Positions 44,837-54,646 of a DNA stretch of 64,000 nt are shown here, piece by piece (the stretch's first letter is position 1; every line of letters starts with the position of its first letter). The DNA is taken from the NCBI GenBank assembly GCA_963706905.1, contig CAVPNY010000022.1:124001-188000 (forward strand). The letters run 5' to 3'. A program made the position numbers and the translations under genes. The notes below the pieces were generated by a model. The model was not told where the DNA came from. It saw only the letters and a list, made by a program, of their open reading frames with translations, and did not search any database. This stretch comes from CAVPNY01 sp963706905. GTDB lineage: Bacteria; Chloroflexota; Anaerolineae; Anaerolineales; UBA4823.

Positions 44837-45617
44837 ATGTCGATGTCCGAGTTAGTGATTCAAAATCTGCATGCCGGTATCAACGGCCGGGAAATCCTAA
44901 AGGGAGTGGACCTGACGGTCAAACAAGGAGAAGTTCATGCCTTGATGGGACCCAACGGCACCGGAAAATCTACCCTTGCTTATGCGCTTATGGGGCATCC
45001 GAGCTACGAAATAACTGAGGGGGAAGTGATCTTCAAGGGAATGAATATTTTGGAGCTAAAACCCGATGAGCGCTCGCGCCTGGGGATTTTCCTGGCTTTC
45101 CAATACCCGGTTGCAATTCCGGGTGTGACGGTGGCAAATTTCCTGCGCACCGCGCTCGAATTCCCGTCGAAAAATAGCCAATTCCGAAGATAAAGGCATG
45201 CCTATCCCAGAATTCCGCCGTCTGCTTAAGGAAAAAATGGATCTGCTCAAGATGGATCATGCTTTCGCCGGACGCTACCTCAACGAAGGATTTTCAGGTG
45301 GTGAAAAGAAGCGGGCTGAAATTCTGCAGATGGCGACGCTTGAACCAGAAATAGGCATTCTGGACGAAACGGATTCAGGTCTGGATATCGATGCTTTACG
45401 GATAGTTTCAGATGGGGTTAATGCCTTGCGAGGAGACAATTTGGGCGTATTGGTGATCACCCACTATCAGCGGATCCTAAATTATATCAAGCCGGAATTC
45501 GTTCACATCATGCTTGACGGGCGGATTGTTGAGTCAGGTGGCGCTGACCTTGCATTACACCTCGAGGAGCAAGGTTATGACTGGATCCGGGAAAAAGTTG
45601 AAGAGCTTTCCGCCTGA
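44837..45617 (+). CDS. sufC: Fe-S assembly ATPase SufC (frameshifted)
   Basis: About 260 residues after repair, with AGGAGA before the ATG. MGPNGTGKSTLAYALMGHP is Walker A, NEGFSGGEKKRAEILQMA the ABC signature and LDETDSGLDIDALR Walker B. An extra base at about 45157-45162 makes an early TAA at 45191-45193; the expected link TALNSRRKIANSEDKGMPIPEFRRLLKEK is in the next frame. SufC drives the SufBCD scaffold that builds iron-sulfur clusters. It is the first gene of the suf operon. Confidence 0.95.
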
Positions 45618-45656
45618 TCAGTCCCAACACATCTGACGAAACCTTTGGAGGTATTG

Positions 45657-47064
45657 ATGAGTTCTGATGCGACTATTCTAGAAGGGATTGGCGAATATAA
45701 ATACGGTTTCCGTGACCCGGAACTGCTGGTATTCAAAGCGCGCAAAGGATTAAAATCGGGAAGTCGTCGAAAAAATCTCAGCAATGAAAGGTGAACCGCA
45801 GTGGATGCTCGATTTCCGACTGCGCGCCCTGGATCATTTTATGCAGCGGCCGATGCCGACTTGGGGTGGCGATCTTTCCCAGCTGAATTTGGACGAAATA
45901 TATTTTTACGCCAAGCCAGCTGAAGAAGAAGGCCGCTCCTGGGAAGATGTGCCCAAGGATATTAAAAACACATTCGACCGGTTGGGCATTCCTGAAGCGG
46001 AGCAGAAATTCCTATCTGGGGTTGGCGCTCAATATGAATTTGAGATGGTCTACCATAGCATTCAGGAGAATCTGTCGAGCAAAGGGGTGATATTTAAGAG
46101 TATTGAGAATGGCTTACGCGATCATCCCGACCTGTTTCGGGAATATTTCAGCACAGTCATCCCGATCGAGGACAACAAATTCGCCGCACTAAACAGCGCG
46201 GTGTGGTCCGGCGGCTCGTTCATGTATGTCCCGAAGGGGGTGAAGGTCGACCTGCCTCTCCAGGCGTACTTCCGCATCAATTCAGCGGAATTAGGGCAAT
46301 TCGAACGCACGCTGATCATTCTCGAAGAGGACGCTCAGGCTCACTACGTCGAAGGTTGTACCGCGCCGATTTATTCTTCGGACTCGTTCCATAGTGGTGT
46401 AATTGAAATTATTGTGAAGAAAGGCGCCCGGATGCGCTACACCACGATTCAAAACTGGTCGACCAATATGTACAACCTGGTGACACAACGCGCTATGGTC
46501 CATGAAAGGGCGACCATGGAATGGGTGGATGCTAACCTGGGCTCCAAACTCACTATGAAGTACCCTTCCTGTTATCTGGTCGGAGAAGGAGCTCATGGGG
46601 AAATACTCTCAATGGCCTTCGCTACGACCGGACAACATCAAGACACTGGCGGAAAGATGCTCCACTTTGCGTCAGGAACGACCAGCAAGATCACTTCGAA
46701 ATCGATCAGCCGGGGTCATGGCAGAGCTTCTTATCGCGGTTTGCTTAAAGTCTATAAAGGTGCCGAGAACGTGCGCTCCAATGCAGTTTGCGATGCGCTA
46801 TTACTCAACACTGAATCGCGGTCCGATACTTACCCTTATATCGAGATCGATGAAGATGACGTAACGATTGGTCATGAAGCCTCGGTTTCAAAAGTCGGAG
46901 AGGAACAGCTCTTTTACCTGATGAGTCGTGGTCTCAGTCAAGAACAAGCCACCACGATGGTCGTTTCTGGTTTTATCGAACCGTTGGTCAAGGAATTGCC
47001 CATGGAATATGCCGTAGAAATGAACAGGCTGATCCAACTTCAGATGGAAGGGTCCATCGGATAA
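45657..47064 (+). CDS. sufB: Fe-S assembly scaffold SufB (frameshifted)
   Basis: About 469 residues when read from ATG 45657 (MSSDATILEGIGEYKYGF) with TTGGAGG upstream. An extra A in the run at 45752-45755 shifts the frame inside KGLNREVVEKISAMKGEP. From 45784 the reading frame is intact through the beta-helix core and the conserved RSDTYPYIEIDEDDVTIGHEASVSKV near the C-terminus. SufB holds the nascent cluster together with SufD and SufC. Confidence 0.95.
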
Positions 47065-47081
47065 AAGGAAATTACGACAAT

Positions 47082-48428
47082 ATGGCCCGAACTGTTGTTA
47101 CCCGAACCAATCGAACGAAGGTTTCCGACGCCAAGGAATTTGGCTTTACCAGCCAAGATGTTTCTGCCATGGTGGATGGATTACCTTCATCCGCACGTGG
47201 ATATCGCCTGCAGGCCTGGAATGTTTTTGAACAAATGTCTTTCCCAAAGCCTACTGATGAAGCCTGGCGTCGCACTGATTTACGACGATTAGACACCACC
47301 AGCTTCCGTTTACCGCAACCTGGAGAGTTTGAAGATCTACCTGTTATTCCAAAGGAATTACTACAGCCATTGGTTGGTGAACAGCATGGTGGCCAAATCA
47401 TGCTTCTGCCGGGCGGATCACAGGTTGAGTTGAATGAAGAATTGGTGGCAAAGGGTGTCATATTCACCGATCTGGCAACTGCTGAACGCCAGCATGCCGA
47501 TGTTTTAGAAAAAGTGATGGGACAGATTGTTCGCCCGACAGAAGGTAAATTTGCTGCTCTATCTGCTGCCTTGGCGCAGAATGGGGTGCTTGTTTATGTA
47601 CCGCGCGGTGTCCACGTAGAGCAGCCGCTCCACAGTGTGTTGTGGGGGCCTGGTGCCGGTCTGGCTCACCTCTCTCACCTTGTGGTCTGGCTGGAAGATG
47701 GCTCTTCATTAACATACGTGCATGAGGCCGCCTCGCCAACCGAGACTGGAAATCAGGCTATGCATGCAGGTATTGTTGAAATCCATGTCGGTGAAGGTTC
47801 CAGTTTGCGCTTTGTTGAGTTGCAGTCATGGGGACAGCATGTCTGGAATTTCTCCCACGAACGCGCCCAGGTGGAGCGCGATGGAAATCTGGATTGGGTT
47901 TTTGTGGCAGTTGGCAGCCAGTTGACCAAGAATTTTTCCGATCTGGAATTGACCGGCGAAGGCGCGACAGGACGCATGTCCGGATTTTATTTTACGGATG
48001 GAAACCAACACCTGGATCACGATACCCAACAAAATCACCTGGCGCCTCACACCACCAGCGACCTGCTTTTTAAAGGCGCACTTAAAGATCGCAGCCGTTC
48101 TGTATGGCAAGGCATGATCTATGTTGCTCCAGGTGCTCAGAAAACGGATGGTTACCAGGCGAATCGTAATCTGGTATTAAGCAACCAGGCACGCGCTGAC
48201 TCGATTCCTGGGCTCGAGATTATGGCTGATGATGTACGCTGTACACATGGTGCAACTGTGGGTAAAATTGATCCGGATGAAGTCTTTTATTTGCTCAGCC
48301 GTGGCATCCCTTACCCCGAGGCTGAGCGTCTGATTGTAGAAGGCTTCTTTGACCCGATTGTTCAACGGATCCCATTTGAAGGCGTACGCGATCGGCTGGA
48401 AAAAGTTATCTCCGATAAAATGGGGTAA
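47082..48428 (+). CDS. sufD: Fe-S assembly protein SufD
   Basis: 448 residues. An N-terminal helical part (DEAWRRTDLRRLDTTSF) leads to the SufBD beta-helix core. FKGALKDRSRSVWQGMIYVAPGAQKTDGYQANRNLVLS and RADSIPGLEIMADDVRCTHGATVGKIDPDEVFYLLSRGI are family signatures, including the conserved His in CTHGA. It pairs with SufB. It starts 17 bases after sufB. Confidence 0.95.
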   Translation: MARTVVTRTNRTKVSDAKEFGFTSQDVSAMVDGLPSSARGYRLQAWNVFEQMSFPKPTDEAWRRTDLRRLDTTSFRLPQPGEFEDLPVIPKELLQPLVGEQHGGQIMLLPGGSQVELNEELVAKGVIFTDLATAERQHADVLEKVMGQIVRPTEGKFAALSAALAQNGVLVYVPRGVHVEQPLHSVLWGPGAGLAHLSHLVVWLEDGSSLTYVHEAASPTETGNQAMHAGIVEIHVGEGSSLRFVELQSWGQHVWNFSHERAQVERDGNLDWVFVAVGSQLTKNFSDLELTGEGATGRMSGFYFTDGNQHLDHDTQQNHLAPHTTSDLLFKGALKDRSRSVWQGMIYVAPGAQKTDGYQANRNLVLSNQARADSIPGLEIMADDVRCTHGATVGKIDPDEVFYLLSRGIPYPEAERLIVEGFFDPIVQRIPFEGVRDRLEKVISDKMG

Positions 48429-48441
48429 CTTTTATTAATAA

Positions 48442-48545
48442 GCCAACAGATGTAAGCCAGTTGTTGGCAGTTTGTTTTGATAGCAATCCCTCAGGCGAAT
48501 CAATGCGATGCATTCATTCGCCTTGAATGCATAATGTCAGGACAT
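48442..48545 (+). promoter_or_regulatory. Array of hairpins between sufD and the next gene
   Basis: GCCAACA/TGTTGGC (48442-48468) followed by TTTGTTTT looks like a terminator. Downstream, AGGCGAAT (48493-48500) can pair with ATTCGCCT (48516-48523), but ATGCATTCA (48508-48516) can instead pair with TGAATGCAT (48524-48532). ATGTC/GACAT (48534-48545) forms a last small stem. The alternatives suggest attenuation of the distal suf genes. Confidence 0.4.
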
Positions 48546-48603
48546 TCATCATTCTTATTTCATCAAATGCTCATTAGTTATTGAGCTCCAACAAGGAGGC
48601 AAG

Positions 48604-48900
48604 TTGTCCGATATCTTCTTCACCAGTGCACCGGACAGTAAAGAGCAATATAAGGTCGGAGATCGAGTAGATGTGTTTTGCGACCATGAAAACCCGCAAG
48701 GCAACCGAATCCGAGATTGGCTCATCGGGACTGTTGTTCAGGTCGACCCAAAAATGATCGCGGTTCAATTCCAGGAAAATGTTTATCTGACTGATGGCTG
48801 GATGGTGCCCGATCATGTTTTGTGGTACCCGAAGCTTTCTAATCATCTCCGTCCGTTACAGAACCGCAAGCGACGACCTCGAATGCGGATGAATCCCTGA
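48604..48900 (+). CDS. Small hypothetical protein inside the suf operon
   Basis: 98 residues from a TTG start preceded by AAGGAGG five bases away. The sequence YKVGDRVDVFCDHENPQGNRIRDWLIGTVVQVDPKMIAVQFQENVYLTDGWMVPDHVLWYP looks like a small SH3/KOW-like beta barrel, with a basic tail (NRKRRPRMRMNP). Its stop overlaps the sufS start by one base. I do not recognise the family. Position suggests a link to cluster assembly or to expression of sufSU. Confidence 0.7.
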   Translation: MSDIFFTSAPDSKEQYKVGDRVDVFCDHENPQGNRIRDWLIGTVVQVDPKMIAVQFQENVYLTDGWMVPDHVLWYPKLSNHLRPLQNRKRRPRMRMNP

Positions 48901-50150
48901 TGAAATCATATACTCCAGCGAACGTGTTAGACAGCGAGAAAATTCGAGCTGAATTTCCTATTCTGAAACGAGAGGTTTGGCCTGGTGTGCCGTTGATTTA
49001 CCTGGATTCTGCTGCCACCAGCCAGAAACCGGTTCAGGTTATTGAAATCATGGATGAGTACTACCGGCGCTCGAACGCTAATATCCATCGCGGCATCCAT
49101 GTTCTGGCAGAGGAAGCGACTGAATTGTATGAAACAGCGCGTGGGAAAATCGCTCAATTCATCAAGGCTGCTTCTCCCCGCCAGGTAATATTCACACGGA
49201 ATACGACTGAATCGATTAATTTGGTTGCACAAACCTGGGGGCGGGCGAACCTTAATGCGGGGGATCTGGTGATCCTGACTGAAATGGAGCACCACTCCAA
49301 TTTGGTACCCTGGCAGATGCTGGCAAAGGAGCGGGGTCTGCGACTTGAATTTATCCCTGTGACGATGGGTGGCATATTAGATCTGAACGAATACCGGCAC
49401 TTGCTGGAGCAAGAACCACGCATGGTGGCGTTTACCCACATGTCGAACGTGCTGGGAACAATTAACCCTGCGGCAGAGATGATCAGCCTGGCGCATCAGG
49501 CTGGAGCGGTTACCCTGGTGGATGGAGCACAATCAGTGCCACATTTTGCAGTGGATGTCCAACAATTAGATCCTGATTTTCTGGCTTTTTCCGGTCACAA
49601 GATGTGTGGTCCCACTGGAATTGGAATCCTTTATGGGCGGCGTAGCTTGCTAGAAGATATGCCACCTTTCTTGGGTGGTGGTGACATGATCAAACGGGTT
49701 GAGCTGCGCACCTTTCTTCCCAATGAGCTACCTCACAAATTCGAAGCTGGAACTCCATCTATCGCTGAAGCGATTGGATTTGGTGCGGCTGTAGACTATT
49801 TGAACAATATCGGTCTGGATGATATCGCCCGTCAAGAGCATATAATTATCAGTTATGCACTGGAGCGGCTGGAGGAGATCCCGGGTATAAAGGTCTACGG
49901 GCCTGAGGCCGAACAGAAAGGTGGTGTGGCTTCATTTACATTAGAGGGCGTACATCCTCACGATGTTTCCCAAATACTGGATCGGGATGGGGTTGCTGTC
50001 CGCGCCGGACATCACTGCGCGATGCCCTTGCATATGAAATTAAACTTAACTGCCACCACCAGAGCAAGTTTTTACCTATACAATACAATTGAAGAAGTCG
50101 ATCGCCTTGTTGATGCGATCTATAAAGTAAAAAAGATATTCAGGGCATAA
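48900..50150 (+). CDS. sufS: Cysteine desulfurase SufS
   Basis: 416 residues. The PLP-binding Lys is in FSGHKMCGPTGIGIL and the persulfide Cys in RAGHHCAMPLH. VTLVDGAQSVPHFAVDVQ contains the PLP-interacting Asp and His. It takes sulfur from cysteine and, in SufS/SufU systems, hands it to SufU for scaffold loading. It overlaps the preceding small gene and is three bases from sufU. Confidence 0.96.
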   Translation: MKSYTPANVLDSEKIRAEFPILKREVWPGVPLIYLDSAATSQKPVQVIEIMDEYYRRSNANIHRGIHVLAEEATELYETARGKIAQFIKAASPRQVIFTRNTTESINLVAQTWGRANLNAGDLVILTEMEHHSNLVPWQMLAKERGLRLEFIPVTMGGILDLNEYRHLLEQEPRMVAFTHMSNVLGTINPAAEMISLAHQAGAVTLVDGAQSVPHFAVDVQQLDPDFLAFSGHKMCGPTGIGILYGRRSLLEDMPPFLGGGDMIKRVELRTFLPNELPHKFEAGTPSIAEAIGFGAAVDYLNNIGLDDIARQEHIIISYALERLEEIPGIKVYGPEAEQKGGVASFTLEGVHPHDVSQILDRDGVAVRAGHHCAMPLHMKLNLTATTRASFYLYNTIEEVDRLVDAIYKVKKIFRA

Positions 50151-50152
50151 TA

Positions 50153-50548
50153 ATGGATGATCTATACCGAGAGCAAATCATTGATCGCTACCAGAACCCA
50201 CTTTTCAAAGGTGAGCTCGATCCAAATGATATCAGCTTCGAAGATTCCAACCCCTTGTGTGGGGATGAAATTCGCATAGACCTACGCATCGATGAACATG
50301 ATCTCGTCCAGGAAGCGGTATTTAGTGGGCATGGTTGTGCTATCTCGCAAGCGTCTGCAGATTTATTGATGGAACGCATCCAGGGAAAATCGCTCGATGA
50401 AGCAAAGTCTCTCACGAAAGAGGATATTCTTGAGATGCTCGGGATAGAGCTGGGGCCGGTACGCCTGAAATGCGCCCTGCTTTCTCTAAAAGTGCTTAAG
50501 GCGGGTGTCTATGGTCTGGGTGAGGCTGATGACGATCTTGTGGAATAA
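50153..50548 (+). CDS. sufU: SufU-type sulfur transfer protein
   Basis: 131 residues of the IscU/SufU fold. The three conserved cysteines are in NPLCGDEI, GHGCAISQASADLL and RLKCALLSL. The region between the second and third cysteine has the extra length typical of SufU rather than IscU. It accepts sulfur from SufS with a zinc-bound cysteine set. Confidence 0.94.
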   Translation: MDDLYREQIIDRYQNPLFKGELDPNDISFEDSNPLCGDEIRIDLRIDEHDLVQEAVFSGHGCAISQASADLLMERIQGKSLDEAKSLTKEDILEMLGIELGPVRLKCALLSLKVLKAGVYGLGEADDDLVE

Positions 50549-50553
50549 TACGA

Positions 50554-50904
50554 ATGTATAATTACACACTCTTGGATCCGAGTTTATGCGAGTATATCCC
50601 GGTAGCTAGCGTTGATGAAATTGGCGATGGCGAACGGCTTTTTATTGAAATCGATGATCGGTCAATTGTTGTTTTCAATATTGCGGGTGGCTATTTTGCC
50701 ATTGCAGATATTTGTTCGCATGATGATGGACCGGTAGGTGAGGGAGATTTGGATGGCTTTGATGTGATCTGTCCTCGTCATGGTGCGCGCTTCGATATTA
50801 GAAATGGAAAAGTACGATCTTTACCAGCTTTTGTCGACATTCCAGCCTATCCGGTGCGCATTGTGGAGGGGCAGATCGAGATCGGTGTGCCTACAGACCG
50901 CTAA
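50554..50904 (+). CDS. Rieske [2Fe-2S] ferredoxin-type protein
   Basis: 116 residues. The Rieske cluster ligands are CSHDD and, 17 residues on, CPRHGARFD. The protein resembles the small ferredoxin subunits of ring-hydroxylating dioxygenases or NirD-like proteins. It is six bases after sufU and ends four bases inside the convergent methyltransferase gene. Its place at the end of suf operons is common in many phyla, where it likely gives electrons or serves as a cluster target. Confidence 0.92.
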   Translation: MYNYTLLDPSLCEYIPVASVDEIGDGERLFIEIDDRSIVVFNIAGGYFAIADICSHDDGPVGEGDLDGFDVICPRHGARFDIRNGKVRSLPAFVDIPAYPVRIVEGQIEIGVPTDR

Positions 50905-51677
50905 GCGGTTTCAGGAATTTTTCCCCAGGCATAAAAAGTTGGAACATAAAGCACGCGGATGCCTTTTGATCTTGCAACGGCGTCCTTTTGTTGTAATTGA
51001 CGAGCCAAACGTCTTTCAGCTGGTGATAATCGGAGAGTTTCCAGGTCTGCCTCGATCACTCTCCATTCCGACTCAAACCCCTCCTGAGCAGGGGATATCG
51101 TCCAACGGCCACCAACTACCCCGACTTCGATCTCAGTCAATCCAGCTTGATCAAATAGCTGGATTAATTTGCGACCTAAGTGTGGATCGGCGCCTTGTCT
51201 TTGGAGTGAGCGGGCTTGCCAATTCCCGATTTGATCTAATGCCTCAGGATAATCAATCCGACCGCCGTAATCCGGTTCCGCGATGGCGATTACGGAACCA
51301 CCTGACCTGGTTACACGAGCCATTTCTGCAACCACCTGGTCTGGAAATTCTACCCAAAGCAACACGAAGTGGCAAAAACAGATCTCAAATACACCTGATG
51401 CATAGGGTAATTGGCGAGCATTTCCCTGGATCAGAGCAAGGGATGAAATATTCTTCTTTGCCAGGGTTAATGATTTGTGGTCGATATCTAGCCCGAAAGG
51501 TAGTGGATAGAAATTCGAGGTGAAATCATACTCCAGTGCGCCTGTGCCAATGCCGACATCCAGAACATGCCTCACCCCGGAAAGATTGGATTTATCGAAG
51601 AGATATTTCCGAATATTGTCCGTCCATCGAGCTTGTTCCAAATAGCGCTGGTGCCAATCTTCTGGTGTTAATGGCAT
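50901..51677 (-). CDS. SAM-dependent methyltransferase
   Basis: 258 residues, class I methyltransferase. VRHVLDVGIGTGALEYDF is motif I, PFGLDIDHKSLTLAKKN motif II and ARQLPYASGVFEICFCHFVLLWV motif IV. The post-catalytic region is specific to a group I cannot name; the substrate is unknown. It is convergent with the suf operon and overlaps it by four bases. Confidence 0.85.
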   Translation of the reverse strand: MPLTPEDWHQRYLEQARWTDNIRKYLFDKSNLSGVRHVLDVGIGTGALEYDFTSNFYPLPFGLDIDHKSLTLAKKNISSLALIQGNARQLPYASGVFEICFCHFVLLWVEFPDQVVAEMARVTRSGGSVIAIAEPDYGGRIDYPEALDQIGNWQARSLQRQGADPHLGRKLIQLFDQAGLTEIEVGVVGGRWTISPAQEGFESEWRVIEADLETLRLSPAERRLARQLQQKDAVARSKGIRVLYVPTFYAWGKIPETA

Positions 51678-51808
51678 AGATAGTAGTTATGCACTAATCT
51701 GATATAATTGGTGATTATTGGAATATACCTGAGGTATTCATCTTACTACAGGCGGGAATACTGCACTGGTGTTCAATTCAAAAATATAAACTAAACACGG
51801 AGAATAAT

Positions 51809-52018
51809 ATGAAGCTTAGCGCACGCAATGTACTCAAGGGTAAGGTCGTCAAGGTTGTCCCCGGGGCAGTGAATACAGAAGTTGAGATTGAACTGGCTGG
51901 CGGCGAAAAAGTGGTCTCCGTGATCACGAAGGCTTCAGTTGAATCCTTGGGCCTGGCCGTCGGCAAGGATGTCTATGCAGTAATCAAAGCTTCCAATGTG
52001 ATGATTGCTACTGATTAG
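51809..52018 (+). CDS. Molybdenum-pterin-binding protein (molbindin)
   Basis: 69 residues with GGAG before the ATG. It is one TOBE/Mop domain: MKLSARNVLKGKVVKVVPGAVNTEVEIELAGGEKVVSVITKASVESLGLAVGKDVYAVIKASNVMIATD, as annotated by the family signature at its start (first 12 residues) and the KASxVM ending. Such proteins bind molybdate or tungstate oxyanions in a hexameric assembly. It fits with the AOR and moa genes in the window. Confidence 0.92.
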   Translation: MKLSARNVLKGKVVKVVPGAVNTEVEIELAGGEKVVSVITKASVESLGLAVGKDVYAVIKASNVMIATD

Positions 52019-52056
52019 GCTTAATTTTTCTTTATACTCCAGGATCCCAGATCACA

Positions 52057-53207
52057 TTATCTATTTTTCCAAATTTGTAGCCATGGGTCGCTTAGAAAGT
52101 TACCCATAACTTTATTGATTCCCTGACCGGGAAGGACATCTCCATCTGGTTCTACATAAAGCCAGGCGTGACCTGCTCCCGATGGGCGACCCTTATCCAG
52201 GAATTCAAGCTCGAAGGGGTTAACGAAGAGTAAGGTACCGGCATATCCCAAACCAGGGATAAACCAAGGTTTGCCGCCTCTTGTCGCGCTTTCAACAAAT
52301 CTTCATTGTAAAACTCGGAATTGGTGCTTAATGAGAGGGATTTTACGCCCTGGCTGGCGAGTCTTTGCAGGAGTTCCGCTAAGCTACCTTGGTTACCTTT
52401 ATTTACAGTGATGTGGACAGTGGTAAACAGATCTCCAGGCAAGATAATCTCTAAAGCACGCCAGTCCAGTGGATCATCTGGATTGAACACATACAACAAG
52501 TGATCCAGGCCAGTTTGCAGAAGAGAATCCAGGTAATCTGAGTCAGATAATTTATACCCTCTGGTTAAGAGACCGGTTACCTGGCCGTTGGATTCAGAAT
52601 GGGTGATGAGCTCGAACAAATCCTCGCGTAATGTTGGTTCCCCACCTGTTAGTAATATGTGCGGGATGCCTGCCTGCCAGGCTTTGTCAAAGATGGAAAT
52701 CCATTCACTGGTCTCTAACTCTCTTATTACCCGGTGGGCCGGTGCAGAGCTGGCTGGCTCAGATGCTTGCAGGCGGTAAGTAAGGGCACAGTCCAGGCGA
52801 AAAGGAGCTGAAACATCTACCGAATAAGGTTGTTCACGCTCGAAATCCAGATACATGACTGGATCGATCTCAGGCATTGTCGCCAGTGTCTGAATACGTT
52901 CGACGAAATCGGTATAATCATTCGCAGCTTGTTCTTTGCTGGTATTGTACCGGGAGGCGATCGCGGCTGCGACGATATCGTTAGAGTCTTGGTTTATTAA
53001 ATGATAAGCATATTCCGTTGCAGATTGATTGAGGTGTAAGATCGTCGATGCATTCACGATCAAGACGCTGCTGCCGTCCGCTTCGACACGCAAATGCAAG
53101 CGGATGTTTCTCGGGTCTTCTGGTGGCGCCTGGTATTGGTATATCCCAACCGGAAGGGCTTGGGGCGGGGAGAAGCGCGAGCGGATCGAGTTTCGTAGAC
53201 TGGTCAT
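52057..53207 (-). CDS. Radical SAM paralogue without cluster cysteines (frameshifted)
   Basis: Reconstructed from ATG 53207 (MTSLRNSIRS). It parallels the next upstream gene: a PqqD-like segment (VLIVNASTILHLNQSATEYAYHLI, about 48-110), then DCALTYR..., GGEPTLREDLFEL, a barrel and a short end. A missing base near 52220-52221 separates PYSSL from NPFELEFLDKGRPSGAGHAWLYVEPDGDVLPGQG. The CxxxCxxC motif reads YRLQASEPASSAPAHR and the SPASM cysteines are absent (LPGQG for LPCQS). It is probably a non-catalytic partner. It begins eight bases after the active enzyme's stop. Confidence 0.8.
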
Positions 53208-53215
53208 GGGAAGTT

Positions 53216-54640
53216 TTACTCCGTTAGGATGACCGAAATATCTTTTGCCTGGATCAAAGGCTGGCTGGCATGAATTGCTAGGGGGCAACCCCCCCCGCAC
53301 TCTGAAAAGAGCGTGCAGGCCAGGCATTTTGTGGGGGCATACCTGCGCTCACGAATTGATGTTGACAGATCGTGGTTCCAGATCTTATCCCATGGATCCG
53401 ATAACAGGTTTCCCAATTGAGTATAGTAAGACTGGCAAGGAAGCACACCGCCATCCGGTTCGATACACATGTTGTAAAGCGCTGCGGTACAACCCTTGAT
53501 GCCCAGTTCTAGCTGCATTGGATCGAAATGGCAATATTGGGTGGGGGTATACCAGATCAAACGCTGTCCATAGGAGTTTGTGCGCCGGCGGGCAATTTCA
53601 AGGAGAGGAGTGAGCTCGGCTTCGTTCAAGCCGGTGCCGACTGTAAGACCATGTCCGGAGTAGATCAGTGCATTTAATCCAATGGTGGGGACACCCAGGC
53701 TGGCAAGGAAATCGAGTGTCTCACCGAGATACGGGCTATTCTGGCGCAGCATAGTGGTATTTGTCATGACAAAAAGCCGTGTATTCAGCACATTGCGAAG
53801 ACCGGTTATCGTCTGTCGCCAGGCGCCATTGGCTCGCACCATGGCATCGTGAATCTCCGGGTCATGTGACTCAACGGTGATCTGGACGTGATCCAGGCCT
53901 GCTTCAACGAGCTTCTCAACAAAACGGGTGTCGCTTAAACGACGGGCGTTGGTGTTAATGCCTGTGATTTGCCCATTCTGCTCGGCATGGGCGATCAAGT
54001 CAGGAAGATCATCACGCAGGGTAGGTTCTCCGCCCGTGAAAACAATGTGTGGGATACCGATCTCCCACAGCCGATCGATAATCTTAAACCATTGTTGGGT
54101 GGAAAGTTCGGGGTAATCGCGCGGTCGGGCATTATAGCAATGAGCACAGTTATCGTTACAACGATAGGTGATGGCCAAGTCCATGCGATATGGTGCAGAC
54201 GGGCGCGCGCTAAAAGGAGCTGCGATTTCGAGATCTAAATCACAAATCGGACAAGCGCCATCGGGGCGAATCAGCTGCTCTAGATCCCGGGTAAAATTCG
54301 CATAGTCATTCCAGATTCGATCTGGTGACGCTTGAAAAGACTGACATAACGACTTGACTACCCAGGATTCAGGTGTTTGTTGCAATGAGAAATACGCCAT
54401 CTGAGCAGCAGTTGGATTCAAGTGGAGCACTCGGCTGGCATTAACTAACAAAATTCCGCTTCCAGGACTTCCGTCTGGTTGGGGGTCAATGCGCAGATGG
54501 ATGCGGCTGTGTTCGCGCTCACCTTGCCATTCGAAATGGTAGAGGCCGACGTGGGGGGTGAGATCGCCCTTTGGCGGGGATTGTTTCTCTATTCTGCGTA
54601 GGGGGGTCTTAATCCATTGCCCCAGACGATCCATAACCAT
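53216..54640 (-). CDS. Radical SAM/SPASM enzyme with PqqD-like N-terminal domain
   Basis: 474 residues. Residues 62-126 (ILLVNASRVLHLNPTAAQMAYFSL...FTRDLEQLI) are a PqqD-like peptide-binding domain. A CPIC pair (130-133) follows. The radical SAM cluster motif is CNDNCAHC (161-168), with GGEPTLRDD at 203. The C-terminal SPASM region carries cysteines at 384, 392, 402, 439, 442, 448 and 452. Enzymes of this layout typically modify ribosomally made peptides or proteins. The start is seven bases from the stop of the Cys-Ala-tailed protein, the likely substrate. No small precursor ORF is visible nearby. Confidence 0.9.
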   Translation of the reverse strand: MVMDRLGQWIKTPLRRIEKQSPPKGDLTPHVGLYHFEWQGEREHSRIHLRIDPQPDGSPGSGILLVNASRVLHLNPTAAQMAYFSLQQTPESWVVKSLCQSFQASPDRIWNDYANFTRDLEQLIRPDGACPICDLDLEIAAPFSARPSAPYRMDLAITYRCNDNCAHCYNARPRDYPELSTQQWFKIIDRLWEIGIPHIVFTGGEPTLRDDLPDLIAHAEQNGQITGINTNARRLSDTRFVEKLVEAGLDHVQITVESHDPEIHDAMVRANGAWRQTITGLRNVLNTRLFVMTNTTMLRQNSPYLGETLDFLASLGVPTIGLNALIYSGHGLTVGTGLNEAELTPLLEIARRRTNSYGQRLIWYTPTQYCHFDPMQLELGIKGCTAALYNMCIEPDGGVLPCQSYYTQLGNLLSDPWDKIWNHDLSTSIRERRYAPTKCLACTLFSECGGGCPLAIHASQPLIQAKDISVILTE

Positions 54641-54646
54641 GACCCT

